Made by a program: the position numbers and the translations under genes | Source of the DNA: Palaemon carinicauda | Taxonomy: Eukaryota > Arthropoda > Malacostraca > Decapoda > Palaemonidae | Direction of reading: 5' to 3' | Assembly (NCBI RefSeq): GCF_036898095.1 | Contig: NC_090768.1 | Span: forward strand, 49,875,615-49,939,614 | DNA: 64,000 bases | Shown here: positions 36,362 through 48,877 of the stretch, piece by piece | How the letters are laid out: every line of letters starts with the position of its first letter | Position numbering within the stretch: the first letter of the stretch is position 1 | The notes under the pieces: generated by a model | The model's database searches: none | Told to the model about the DNA's origin: nothing | Seen by the model: the letters and a program-made list of their open reading frames with translations, nothing else

Positions 36362-37127
36362 AGTTGGGAGTGGGTGGGTCATTTCTTAGCATTATTATTG
36401 AATCTTTAGGAAATAGATCTCAAAGAGATCTTGTTGATGGGCACCATATTGAGTATAGGGATGTGATATCTGGTGTTCCACAATGTAGTGTTCTTATCCC
36501 ATTACTTTTCATACTATATACACATGACCACAGAAAACAAGCTTGTTGCATATGCAGATGATGCTACTCTCTTTGCATCAATTCCATCTCCTTAATCTTT
36601 GGCACCGTCGGTCAATGAGTTCATTATGCATGTTGCATAAGATTTTTCATAACTCTGACCATCCTTTACATTCAGAGCTTCTTGGACAGTTCCGTCCTGT
36701 TCATAATGCTAGGCATGCAGGTAATTCTAATAGTCAGGCCTTCTCCATCATGAGGCTCAATACTACACAGTATTCTAGAGGTTTTATGTCAGCTGTGATC
36801 AAGTTGTGGAATGATCTTCCTAATCAAGTACAGTAGTTCTATTAGTAGAACTTCAAAAAGGTCAAACTTGCAGCAAATGTTTTTATGTTGAACAGTCTGA
36901 CATAAGTCTTTTTGTAGTTTATATATTACATATCTGTTTTGATGTTACTATTTTTAGAATAATTTATTGTTAATTTGTTCTCATCTTTTATTTATTTCCT
37001 TATTTCCTTTCCTCACCAGGCTATTTTTCCCTGTTGGAGCCCTTGGGCTTATAGCATCTTGCTTTTGCAACTAGGGTTATAGCTTGGCTAGTAATAATAA
37101 TAACAACAATAATAATAATGATAATAA
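36362..37127 (+). pseudogene. decayed LINE with RT remnant, C-terminus, 3' UTR and (TAA)n tail
   Basis: This is the most complete copy of the LINE family whose tail is scattered through the window. A frame from 36364 reads SGVPQCSVLIPLLFILYT, the RT motif usually written SGVPQGSVLGPLLFILY. A frame shift later the DNA reads as KLVAYADDATLFASI, the YADD catalytic box. A piece encoding SDHPLHSELLGQFRPV and VIKLWNDLPNQV follows, the C-terminus of a Jockey/CR1-type pol protein. Then comes the 3' UTR with TTGTTAATTTGTTCTCATC, the recurring core and TAATAATAATAAC. There are stops, frameshifts and probably an internal deletion between the YADD box and the C-terminus, so it is dead. Confidence 0.78.
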
Positions 37128-37132
37128 TGATA

Positions 37133-37133
37133 A

Positions 37134-37216
<83 letters not shown>
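37133..37216. repeat. (TA)n microsatellite
   Basis: A TA run of about 80 bases between the LINE tail on the left and the RTE-like fragment on the right. Confidence 0.95.
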
Positions 37217-37218
<2 letters not shown>

Positions 37219-37655
37219 AAATGAGTTAGCAGTAGAGTGGATATAAATGTGTTGTGGTGGTTTGGCCATGTTGATAGAATGGAAAATGGCTGTCTGCTAA
37301 AGAAGGTGATGAATGCAAGAGCTGATGGGAGAAGTACAAGAGGAAGGGCAAGGATTGGGTAGATAGATGGAGTGAAGAAAGCTCTGGGTGATAGGAGGAT
37401 AGATGTGAGAGAGGCAATAGAGCGTGCTAGAAATAGGAATGAATGGCGAGCAATTCTTACACAGTTCCGGTAAGCCCTGCTGCTTTCTCCGGTTGCCTTG
37501 GATGACTCAGAAGGTAGCAGCAGTAGGGGATTCAGCATTATGAAGCTTCATCTGTGGTGAATAACGGGTGGGGATGGGCTGTGGCACCCTAGCAGTACCA
37601 GCCGAACTCAGTTGAGTCCCTTGTCAGGCTGGGAGGAACGTAGAGAGGAAAGGTC

Positions 37656-37657
<2 letters not shown>
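37217..37657 (+). pseudogene. 3' fragment of RTE-like LINE, degenerate, embedded in (TA)n
   Basis: The sequence is homologous to the end of the - strand LINE at 16966-20226 but lies on the + strand. It covers the region from RNELA, through the LRWFGHVERM area (frameshifted here, with stops), to the 3' UTR with GGGCTGTGGCACCCTAGCAG. It reads through the position where the copy at 17276 has a TAG. It lacks both the 5' part and the last ~80 bases of the other copy, and is flanked on both sides by (TA)n. Confidence 0.85.
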
Positions 37658-37716
<59 letters not shown>

Positions 37717-37755
37717 CATATATACTGTATATACATACATATAATTTATATATAA

Positions 37756-37850
<95 letters not shown>

Positions 37851-37871
37851 ATATGTGTGTGTGTGTGTGTG
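37658..37871. repeat. (TA)n / (TG)n microsatellite
   Basis: Imperfect (TA)n of about 190 bases with ATACTGTATATACATACA interruptions, ending in (TG)n. Confidence 0.94.
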
Positions 37872-38190
37872 CAATCATGCCACAATGCCTTTCAACTGGA
37901 GGTGGGGTTCGGGGGGAGATACGAGGATTATGTGTTCCTGATTTTGGGGGAGGATAATAGGAGACAGACCTCGCTTACTCCTATTAAGCGTAGAACAAAT
38001 ATTTGTTTAGATAGCCCTCTTATTAGTGGCAAACCTCCACCCGACATTGACTGATTCCTCGATTGCAAATGAAAAAGTCAAGGTAGACAACGTTCATTTT
38101 CTCACACTTGTAATTGGTGCAAATGTTGAACAAACGATATCGAAAGAAGCGGAAGAAGAAGAAGAAGAGACAACAACCCTTGCTGTAAAG

Positions 38191-38433
38191 CAGTGGTGCC
38201 AGGTATGGGGATTTATCCCTAGATTTGGGAATTTTGGGTGTTTTTGGGATATTCTGTACAAATTTCTATGAAGAAACAAAGACGAGTAAGCCTGTATATT
38301 GTTGCAATTAGTAAAGCCTACGTGATCAAGACAGATGAGAATATATTTGTGGAAATGGGAATTTTTAGGTTGTTTTGGGGATTTTTTATCATGAATTTTG
38401 GGGATTTTTATAGTAACACATCTGGCATCACTA
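38191..38433 (-). mobile_element. hAT-like MITE, reverse orientation
   Basis: Begins CAGTGGTGCCAGGTATGGGG and ends ACATCTGGCATCACT, the reverse complements of the two ends of the element at 12377-12707. The interior shares the repeated GGGATTTTT-type motifs and the segment around TGTACAAATTTCTATGAAGA. It is shorter by roughly 80 bases. I could not identify an intact target duplication. Confidence 0.68.
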
Positions 38434-38809
38434 CTGCAGTGTCAATTATGCGGTTGTGTGAAGTCTTGGTGCAGAGTTGTAAAAGAAGGGTTATGAGAAT
38501 GCTTAAAAGTTTTAGCATGCTATGTTTTCAAGTGCTGATGAATATATTTAGATAAGAGCGTGACACATTTTAATTTTATTTGAAAAATAACAACAGATGA
38601 ATGTGGTAAGATAATCTTAGTAGATATCTTTTTACAATCTTCATTGAATATATCACCAATAAATGACATCTTCGCCCTTATAAAAGTTCCTATGAGAAGT
38701 CCTTGTGAACTTATTTGATTTGGTTATTACAAATGCTTCAAGTCAACATATTCTTTTAAAGAGAGAAAATAGTTATTTATGCAAGCGATATATCCTATCA
38801 CTACATCCT
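38434..38809. other. unrecognised A/T-rich sequence
   Basis: Nothing coding or repetitive is recognised between the MITE and the LINE tails. Confidence 0.5.
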
Positions 38810-38971
38810 CTTACTGTTACTGTTCTTAAAATATTTATTTTAATTGTTCATTACTTCTCTTGTAGTTTATTTATTTCTTTGTTACCTTTCCTCACTGGGC
38901 TAATTTTTTCCTAGTGGAGCCCTTGGGCTTATAGCATCTTGCTTTTCCAACTTGGGTTGTAGCTTACATAG

Positions 38972-39043
<72 letters not shown>
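38810..39043 (+). mobile_element. LINE 3' tail with long (TAA)n
   Basis: Forward copy of the recurring LINE 3' end (TTATAGCATCTTGCTTTTCC) with about 75 bases of (TAA)n. It shares a specific leader, TTGTTCATTACTTCTCTTGT, with the next copy. Confidence 0.82.
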
Positions 39044-39045
<2 letters not shown>

Positions 39046-39054
39046 ATCTAGGTT

Positions 39055-39250
39055 CTAATTGTTCATTACTTCTCTTGTATTTTATTTATTTCTTTGTTAC
39101 CTTTTCTCACTGGGCTATTTTTCCCTATTGGAACCCTTGGGCATGATTATAGCATCTTGCTTTTCCAACTAGGGTTGTAGCTTAGTATAATAGTAATAGA
39201 AGTAGCAATAATAATAATAATAAGAATAATCATAATAGTAATAATAATAA
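39055..39250 (+). mobile_element. second LINE 3' tail immediately downstream
   Basis: It repeats the leader TTGTTCATTACTTCTCTTGT and the core of the preceding copy. It then has a variant (GGGCATGATTATAGCATC) and an impure (TAA)n tail. The shared subfamily leader and adjacency suggest insertion into the first copy's (TAA)n tail, or a tandem duplication. Confidence 0.8.
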
Positions 39251-39605
39251 CTAGAAGGTCACTCAGTAGAGTGCAGACCTCCGCCACGGCAGATTATTTC
39301 TCGACCTTGACCTCCCCCTTAACATGTATTGATTGGCGTGGATTTTCATACACATATATGAAACAAGTTTGAAGTCTCTGTGACACCGATGTTCAAACTT
39401 ATGGCTGATTACGTGAATTGCACATTTTGCTTGACCATGACCTTGACCTTCCAAAATTTTAATCCTTTCCAACTTTTTTACATAACAGTTAATCCCTGGA
39501 AGTTTCATTATTCTACGATTAAAATTGTGGCCAGGAAGGTGTTCACAAACACACACAAACAGGGAACGAAAACATAACATCCTTCCAACTTCGTTGGTGG
39601 AGGTA
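39251..39605 (+). mobile_element. SINE or LINE 3' end with ACTTCGTTGG-type terminus
   Basis: Non-coding sequence beginning GGTCACTCAGTAGAGTGCAG, with repeated TTGACCTTGACCTT-like phrases. It ends AAAACATAACATCCTTCCAA, CTTCGTTGGTGGAGGTA and a GATGAT tail. From memory, 3' ends of this type (TAACCTCCTTCCAACTTCGT) occur in RTE-type elements or derived SINEs across marine invertebrates. There is a single copy in the window, so the left boundary is approximate. Confidence 0.55.
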
Positions 39606-39639
39606 TTGATGATGATGATAATAATGATAATAATAATAA

Positions 39640-39684
39640 TAATAATGATAATAATAAACCTCGGTCCTAGGCCGTTTCGAATGC

Positions 39685-39750
<66 letters not shown>

Positions 39751-39840
39751 GCAGTAGTAGTAGCTCTAGGTCCTAGGCCGTTTCGAATGCATAATAATAA
39801 TAATAATAGCCCTAGGTCCTAGGCCGTTTCGAATGCATAT
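39640..39840. repeat. threefold repeat of a TTCGAATGCAT unit with (TAA)n spacers
   Basis: The unit GGTCCTAGGCCGTTTCGAAT followed by GCATA occurs three times (near 39663, 39769 and 39812), separated by (TAA)n of different length. It may be the 3' end of a further TAA-tailed element that has accumulated by tandem insertion or tail slippage. Confidence 0.7.
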
Positions 39841-41000
39841 AGGCTACCTACTTTAATCCCGATTAGAACCAATAGCCATAATGTTTGCGTTTATACGTCA
39901 AGTAGGCTAAGCAGTAATTAGCGACGCAGTGTTTAGAGAGTCTACAGGAGCACTGATGAATCCAGAAGACACTTCGATAGAAGTAGCAACGGAAGAAATG
40001 GGCGGCAGTCCTGAACATGACAATGTGAGATAATAAGCAAATGGGTCTGCCCCCTCCTATCATAATCCTACTTCCTTCATCCTTCCCCCACCTTATACCT
40101 TCCCTTACTCCCTCAACCAGAGGCCTGATGCCTCTTCATATAAGAAAAAAAATTAATTTGACATGTTCAACTGCTTTTTTAACTCGTTAAAACTATTAGA
40201 AGAGTAATTACATAGCATCTCCCTTCATTTAAAATATAGATAAATATTTGTAAACATGGTTAAACAAACATAATACTTCCAAGTCTATGGGATAAAAAGT
40301 ATGATAGAGTATGACTATGCCAAAATAATTATATTATAAAGATGTCTATAATTGGAAATACTAATAGCTATTTTATGCGGAGTCCAAATACACTACACTA
40401 AAACCATAAATCCTAGTTTTTAAGATACTATCTACTTTCAGTATAAATTATATTGATAGTTTTACTATTCTTAAATAAATCTTACTCATTTTATATCATA
40501 CTGTTATATAAGTTATGGAAGATAATATGGTAAAAACGATAATATTCTTAAAGGCATTACCTCATAAATTTGCTAAGATGACATTATACCAAAAATAAAA
40601 TAAAAAGTTTTTCATGGTGATTAAGTATATTGTAGTTACCCTTAAATAGCGTTTTCTCTAAATCCATAGTTATACCGTTTCCTTTTATTAAACCCGCTGA
40701 TCTAGAGGTAACTTGCTTATACATTTCACTCGTATACTGTATATCAATTAAATATTAAATTATATTCATACTAATATCTTATGAGCTCCTATTATAATTG
40801 AATTAATCTATTAGAAGAGTTTTTAAATATATCCTAAGCAAAATGCTACAATTTTAGCTGATAGAAAGGCTATAGAACGCAGACCATGGTGGTCTCTGAT
40901 TGGTTGAAGCAATTCTTTAACCAGGGGGACAATTTTTTGAGAATTTGTCCCCAAATCTCGGAATTTTTAGAGGATTTGGGGAAATCGCGTGTGGGAATTC
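39841..41000. other. unrecognised A/T-rich sequence up to the gap
   Basis: No gene or known element is recognised. The last ~90 bases (from ACCAGGGGGACAATTTTTTG) contain AATTTGTCCCCAAATCTCGG and GAGGATTTGGGGAAAT, a short imperfect inverted motif that could be a transposon end cut by the gap. It does not match the sequence that precedes copy 1 of the duplication. Confidence 0.45.
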
Positions 41001-41500
41001 NNNNNNNNNNNNNNNNNNNNNNNNNNNNNNNNNNNNNNNNNNNNNNNNNNNNNNNNNNNNNNNNNNNNNNNNNNNNNNNNNNNNNNNNNNNNNNNNNNNN
41101 NNNNNNNNNNNNNNNNNNNNNNNNNNNNNNNNNNNNNNNNNNNNNNNNNNNNNNNNNNNNNNNNNNNNNNNNNNNNNNNNNNNNNNNNNNNNNNNNNNNN
41201 NNNNNNNNNNNNNNNNNNNNNNNNNNNNNNNNNNNNNNNNNNNNNNNNNNNNNNNNNNNNNNNNNNNNNNNNNNNNNNNNNNNNNNNNNNNNNNNNNNNN
41301 NNNNNNNNNNNNNNNNNNNNNNNNNNNNNNNNNNNNNNNNNNNNNNNNNNNNNNNNNNNNNNNNNNNNNNNNNNNNNNNNNNNNNNNNNNNNNNNNNNNN
41401 NNNNNNNNNNNNNNNNNNNNNNNNNNNNNNNNNNNNNNNNNNNNNNNNNNNNNNNNNNNNNNNNNNNNNNNNNNNNNNNNNNNNNNNNNNNNNNNNNNNN
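41001..41500. other. assembly gap, exactly 500 N
   Basis: Exactly 500 ambiguous bases, a round number that indicates a placeholder scaffold gap and not a measured distance. Frames that span it are artefacts. Confidence 0.99.
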
Positions 41501-41671
<171 letters not shown>

Positions 41672-44104
41672 ATGTATATATGTGGGTGGGTGGGGCCGCT
41701 CGTGAGTGATGGCCATGAGGGTAAATGTATCATCAAAATGGGACATCCATCTAATTGTATCTCCCTTTCATTTTGATGTAAAATAAATTATATGAATATT
41801 GTACAAGCGTTTATAGTTTACATTTACGTTGCCAGGGAGAGATAGATAAATAGATAGAATGAGATTGCTGTCATTTTTAATGAAAAGAAATCCTCCCGGT
41901 CATGTTTGTGTAACTTAGGAAATTTGTAATGATATAGAGATTACGTTTGTTTCTGTTTTATAACTTTTAATTATACGGGATGTATTTTCGTCTTTTCTCC
42001 CATAAGATAGAAGATGCATAAGTGGCATGTTTTATCTGACTCCGCTTAATTTTTCTCTAGTACTGATCATGCCTATATCAAGGGTACTCGTACTGTTTCT
42101 TGGTTTTTATAACGGCTATTGCATATAGAAAGTCATGTTCTATCTTAACCATTCGGAAAGTTGTAATAAATGACTTGCAAAGTCGTGGTAATCACAATTG
42201 TGCTCCCAAGTTTTTTCTGACTCCGAGTCTCCTCCCTTTGCTGTGATTCTGTCTAGAACTCAGAAGACACACATTCGTAGAGAACAAGCATTATCAATAT
42301 ATTTTATCTCTATTTATCTCTAGTGTCCTCGTGACCTCTATCTTGGCATAGCGGAAGTTATTTGCCTCTGTTATCTGTCCTGGTGACGGATGGCGGTTCC
42401 CTTTTGGACCGCTTTAGTCATGTCCTTGTGGAAGCCCTTCCCCTTCTACATGTCTCTTGTGGGGAGGGGGGAGAGTTTTCATCTATTATTTATTTGCTAC
42501 ATCATTGCCGCCCTTCGCTTTCATAATCATTATTATTGGTACGAGTTTTTTTACGTCCTTCTTTTGTTCTTTTGGGTGATTTTTCGATATTGAAAGATTT
42601 GAAAGTTATTGAGGACAATTTTATAACCTTAGTGTCAAGGGATTGTGAGGAAAATTATAACGAAAACTATCTCCTCTAAAGATTGTGTTTGATGATAAAA
42701 TAGGGAAAGTAGTCTCGATTTGTTTTCCTCCGATAGCAATCAATATGATTGTTTGCACATTATCAGTTCTTTCCTCATACAATATCTGTTGTAGAGGAAT
42801 TAACGAAAGATATAGAACTCATACTGTTATTTGATTATGTTCGGTCATCTTTAGTAGATCGCATCGCTATATTAGCTACGAACTTCTTTTCCTGATTGTC
42901 TGTTTTGTGCAGGAAATTCGACCTAATGCAAAATTCACCTTTGGTTGAATAACTTTGAAGTTTATAGAGTAAGTTGGATCACTGATGGTGAAATGGACCA
43001 TTCTTGGGACAATTGTTTCTGCAGGAAAATACTGTCACGCCCATCTCCGAGGAGAGACATTTTGTCTGTTTATTTTTGCGAAGACCTTTCTTGTTGACGG
43101 AAATAGGTCTGTTCGCAATGTCAATTCCCGTCCTTCCCCTTTTCCAAGAAAAATGGTTTTTGTTGAGGTCACGCATCACACCTGAGAGGGAAGGTGTGTT
43201 CTTGTCACACGCCATGGTGTCCTCATTTTCTGTTCTCTTTGTTCTGAGACGGCCTTCTTTCCCTCCTTCCTTCCTATGTATGTTTGGCCACAATCCCTAG
43301 CGCGCAAAGCCGTATCGAACGCAATCTGCGTGACAGGAATTCCATGCGTATTGAGGTCAGCCAGGATGGCCATGCATCACACAACAAAATTGATTGCTCT
43401 CCACCCTTTACTCTATAGCTAGTCCAAAAAGTAGGTCAGGTGGGCGAAGTTTGAGCCCTGAGTGGTAATCATGCTGCACAAATTTACCCTAACAAATAAA
43501 TGACTCTCTGCATTTGTAATGTGCGCTCTCGACAATGTGTAAAGTATGTCTCAAATGTTTGAGCTGGGTTTATTGTCCTTTGGATTCTAGATTTCTGACT
43601 CAGGGGGGGTGGGGGGGGGGATAGATTACCTTATGGAAACAGAAGCGACTATAACTGCTGAGGCAAATGCTATCAGAGGGGTCTTCGTCCCCTCACCCTT
43701 TTCCCCCTGTATGACTCCAAAATGCAAAGTTTAAAATTATGAAAAGATGAAAACTATTTTTCAAAGTATTGAGGAAGAATTGCTTGGCTTTCATTTATAC
43801 ATCCACATATACTTTATTACTAAATTCTTCCAAAGAAACACCCCTCTGAAAAACGTCGAATGTTGCATGTTCTCCGAACGTCTGTCTTTTTGCCCCACTT
43901 AATAAATCAAGGACTAAATTAAGTTGACATTTAACCCTAGTAATTTACATTGAGTGATAAGTGCCCGAGTCATTCCTCGGGTTATCATCGTATCAACCAC
44001 GAGACTTCTTAAGTAGTAAGAAAAAGAATTTTATTAGTAGGGAAATTATCGCATTACCACATTTTAAGTGACGATATTTGCATATGATTTCTTACGATAA
44101 ACAG
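41672..44104. other. copy-2 ecd intron sequence, unrecognised
   Basis: Nearly identical to 8913-11340 with only a few indels and substitutions. The same non-gene frames recur at 42979-43373. Confidence 0.5.
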
Positions 44105-44109
44105 CGTTA

Positions 44110-44462
44110 AAAAGAGCTGACCTGGAAGATTACACGCTTAATGTCTCTACCTGGTGTTTGCCAGTCGGGGGTTCGAGTCCCGCTGAGACTCGTTAGTGCC
44201 ATTAGTGTCTGCAACCTTACCATCCTTGTGAGCTATGGTTGGGGGTTTTGGGGGAGCCTATAGGTCTATCCGCTGAGTCATCAGCAGCCACTGCCTGGCC
44301 CTCCCTGGTCCTAGCTTGGATGGAGAGGAGGCTTGGGCGCTGATCATATGTAATATGGTCAGTCTCTAGGGCATTGTCCTGATTGCTAAGGCAATGTCAC
44401 TGTCCCTTGCCTCTGCCATTCATGAGCGACCTTTAAACATTTAAACTATTGCGGCACATTTA
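44110..44462 (+). mobile_element. tRNA-derived SINE, copy 2
   Basis: Homologue of the SINE at 11349-11690 with the same perfect B box, GGTTCGAGTCC, at 44170-44180. It is followed by a short poly(T) and a GA block longer than in copy 1. Confidence 0.68.
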
Positions 44463-44475
44463 AGTTTTTTTTTTT

Positions 44476-44476
<1 letters not shown>

Positions 44477-44553
<77 letters not shown>

Positions 44554-44556
44554 GAG
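44477..44556. repeat. (GA)n microsatellite
   Basis: About 80 bases of GA with two GG interruptions. In copy 1 the same site is a long poly(T) with only a short GA run. Confidence 0.93.
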
Positions 44557-44885
44557 AGAATGTTTTAACTCCATATAATTTCTAGACCGTAAATTAATCT
44601 ATCATTTAGTACTGTATTAGTGACATGTATTTGCAATATGGAAATACTCAACCTACTCTTGATATAGAAAGTTTTTTTTAATTATAGTATTGCTAATTCA
44701 AAATAAGATTTCGGAAATTATATAGACAAAAATTTAAGTAATTTTTCGAAAATCAAATGTGAACCTGTAGATTTTTTCATATATTTCCAGTTCCAGTTAT
44801 TGTAATATTTTATTATGATTAATACGGTATAAACCTTTATGTTATGTAATCTTTCTACGAATATGCTACTATAATCTATGTAAAC

Positions 44886-45175
<290 letters not shown>

Positions 45176-45408
45176 ATATTCAAGTTTATATACCCCAAGG
45201 TGCCTTCAGATATCGTTAGCATATGATTTCCATCCAGTCTTTTCGGATGAGATCCCAGTCCCTATTGTGCCTTCCTTCTCCCCCACAGTCGACTAACTAC
45301 CAGATACGCACTTTACAATCTAGTTCAAGAGACAAACTTGGATTCAAATGAACGTGAATGAATCCAAAGTTTGTAGTATTGAACTCCAAAACATCTAAAA
45401 TCTGTCCC

Positions 45409-45689
45409 CAGTGTTGCCAGATGGGTTAAACTAAAAATCCCCAAAACTCATGATAAAATATCCCCAAAACAACCCAAAAATCCCCATTATCACAATTATA
45501 CTTTCTTCTGATCCTGTAGCCTTTACTGATATAGAAATTACTCACTACAGTATACTTCAAGCAAATTAATTGCAACAATAGAAAGGTTTACTCATCCTTG
45601 TTTCTTCATCACAGAAATTTGTACGGAATATCCCCATCAGACACCAAAAATCCCCAAATCTAGGGATAAATTCCCATACCTGGTAACAT
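45409..45689 (+). mobile_element. hAT-like MITE, copy 2
   Basis: Homologue of 12377-12707. The left flank keeps the target duplicate TCTGTCCC directly before CAGTGTTGCC. The right end is damaged: the last bases of the inverted repeat and part of the right duplicate are missing. An internal stretch of about 35 bases present in copy 1 is also missing. Confidence 0.72.
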
Positions 45690-45966
45690 TGTCCCCTTCA
45701 GACGGAAATAGAACCGGCTCTCTTGACGATAATTCAATGCAATAGTTTATGTAGTTTCTCATTATTTGGTATAGATTACATAATTATTTATCTGCATCAG
45801 ATGACCTAAAAGATATTTTTATTAGATTATTTGGAATGAAATAAAAGCATGTGTCATAATAAATTATAATTCTGCTCCTGATATTTTAGATAATGAGTTG
45901 TTGATTGAAAAAGTAATAGAAATGGTAATATTTTGTATCAGTTTTACGATATATCTTTGTTATTTC

Positions 45967-45968
<2 letters not shown>

Positions 45969-46015
<47 letters not shown>

Positions 46016-46240
46016 CAAGCTACAACCCTAGTTGGAAAAGCAAGATGCTATAAGCCTAAGGGCTCCAACAGGGAAAAATAGCCCAGTGAGGAAAGGAAAT
46101 AAGGAAATAAATAAATGAAGAGAACAAATTAACAATAAATCATTCTAAAATAAGTAACAACGTCAAAACAGACATGTCATATATAAACTATTAACAACAT
46201 CAAAAACAAATATCTCATAAATAAACTATAAAAAAACTCA
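45969..46240 (-). mobile_element. LINE 3' region with (TAA)n tail, copy 2
   Basis: Homologue of the reverse-oriented LINE 3' end at 12981-13235, with the same extension and a somewhat different (ATT)n length. Confidence 0.8.
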
Positions 46241-46680
46241 TGTTAACGTTAACGTTATCCATATTCTTTGATAATTGTTATTACTTGTACGCTTTATTGT
46301 ACCTGTATGCAATAAATTACATATTCATTACAAACAGAACTACTGTATATGAAAAGATAGTTGTATGAGGTAATGTAGGTAGATTGTTATTTCATCCCTT
46401 CATATTAAGTTTACCCTCAGATACCATATTCATATTAATATTACTATTTAAAAATAACGAAAACACTTTAAACAATATACTCTTAGGGGCTGTCTAAGGC
46501 AAGAGCCCGTGTCTTTCACAACGGTAAGGCAATCTGACAGACAGACAAACAGATTGTTATTTTATTCCAACGGTAAGAAGACCCAAAATGGTATGTAGAA
46601 GGTCGTAGGAACAGTATTTCTCAGTAATTTATCTCTCACTGGAAGTACTGTAGACTTCCATTGAGGTTTCGGTAAATTTT

Positions 46681-46755
46681 TCATATTCTATTTTTCCCTA
46701 TTGGAGCCCTTGGGCATACAGCATCTTGCTTTTCCAACTAGGGTTGTAACTTGGC

Positions 46756-46812
<57 letters not shown>
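46681..46812 (+). mobile_element. LINE 3' tail with (TAA)n, copy 2
   Basis: Homologue of 13688-13788. The (TAA)n tract is about 50 bases here and about 25 in copy 1. Confidence 0.8.
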
Positions 46813-46813
<1 letters not shown>

Positions 46814-46981
46814 CATCTAATAGTTTTGAAACTTGAAAAAATTTAACCTGGTTCAGTGTTTACTCCATGCTTAACATGATGAATTCAAATTGAATTTTCT
46901 ACTTCTAAATTTCAAACTCGACATTCAAAAACGTCTGGTAGTACTTTTCGGCATTTCAGAACATTGAAGGCTGATTATGCC

Positions 46982-47178
46982 TATAGTCAATTCTTTTTAG
47001 TGAGGCAGATTTGCACCGACTCGCAGGGTCACCCTTTTAGCTCGGAAAAGTTTCCTGATCGCTGATTGGTTGGACAAGATAATTCTAACCAACTAGATAG
47101 CAGGAAACTTTACCGAGCTAAAAGGGCACTTCTGCGAGTCGCTGTGCAAATGCGCCTCATTAAAAAAAATTGAGCATA
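46982..47178. mobile_element. foldback (hairpin) MITE-like element, copy 2
   Basis: Homologue of 13957-14153, also 197 bases, with the same inverted arms. Several arm substitutions (for example AAACTTTACCGAGC for AAACTTTTCCGAGC) are not matched on the opposite arm, so they are unlikely to be compensatory. Confidence 0.78.
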
Positions 47179-47281
47179 GTTAATTTACGATTTTCTACCT
47201 GATGGTTTCCTCTTTGAGACAACCTCTTTGAGACAAAAGATGTATTTTATATTTCAATTATTGATATTTTAACATAAGAAC

Positions 47282-47608
<327 letters not shown>

Positions 47609-47884
47609 GTCTGCTTCACATTAAGCTACATAAAGGTATGATTTTTTACTCCAAAATTCAGACTTTAACTTCACAGCTCAAAAATTAAAAAATCAAGGTC
47701 CCTAAACCATAGTTGAATCTAAAAGTATGGTCTAATATTTAAATGATTGTAGAATTCAGAGTTCATGGAGCATCCCTTCACCACCGAAAGCTTACTTTTT
47801 ATTTTAGCATTATAATTACATCATGGTAACTATGACAAATTTTCACAATTCATCATATTAGACTTATTTTATTTCCATGTAAAT

Positions 47885-48211
47885 GATCAAATATCCTTGT
47901 GGAATGATCTTCCTAATCCGGTAGTTGAATCAGTAGAACTTCAAAAGTTCAAAGTTGGAGCAAATGTTTTTATGTTGACCAGGCTGACATGAGTCTTTTT
48001 ATAGTTTATATGTGACATATCTGTTTTTGATTTTGTTAATAGTTTATATATCTGTTTTGACTCTGCTACTGTTTTTAGAGTGATATATTGTTAATTTATT
48101 CTTATCATTTATTTATTTCCTTTCCTCACTGAGCTATTTTTCCCTATTAGAGCCCTTGGGCTTATAGCATCTTGCTTATCCAATTAGGGTTGTAGCTTGG
48201 CTAGTAATAAT
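47885..48211 (+). mobile_element. LINE 3' end with last ORF codons and (TAA)n tail, copy 2
   Basis: Homologue of 14640-14993, with the WNDLPNPVVESVELQKF C-terminus, the 3' UTR and a short (TAA)n tract. It has small deletions relative to copy 1. Confidence 0.78.
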
Positions 48212-48525
48212 AATAATAAAGTTACACTAAATGAATCTATCGTTTAAAGTACTGTATTGTGAATCATATATCATAGTACAGTACTGATATTTAAAGCACT
48301 TTTAAAGATTTTTATTAGTTATATGTCTAAGCTCTTATACTGCTTTTATCAATCATGAATGCAGTACAGTACAGTATTGTAAATTTCAAATGTTCAGTTT
48401 GTCAGGAACATATCAGACAGACAAAAATATAAATTTTTTATTTTGATTTCATAGTAATGTATACAGAATGGTCCATACTATGGATCCTGATGTGCAGACT
48501 TGCAATATGGTTGAAACATTACTGT

Positions 48526-48658
<133 letters not shown>

Positions 48659-48877
48659 TTAACTACTGTATACAATACAGATTACGGTGTCTATTGTGAC
48701 CCATTAAATTTTATATTTTTTTTCACTTCTCATACTTTATTTAAATTATTTTTTTGCATTTTCTATTTTATTTTATTTTGGTAGTTTTTAATAAGTTTTA
48801 TCTAATCTAAGAATATGGTACATTACAGTATATTGGTTTCATTAATTAGATTTTTTTTTTGTACATTTCATTTTCAG

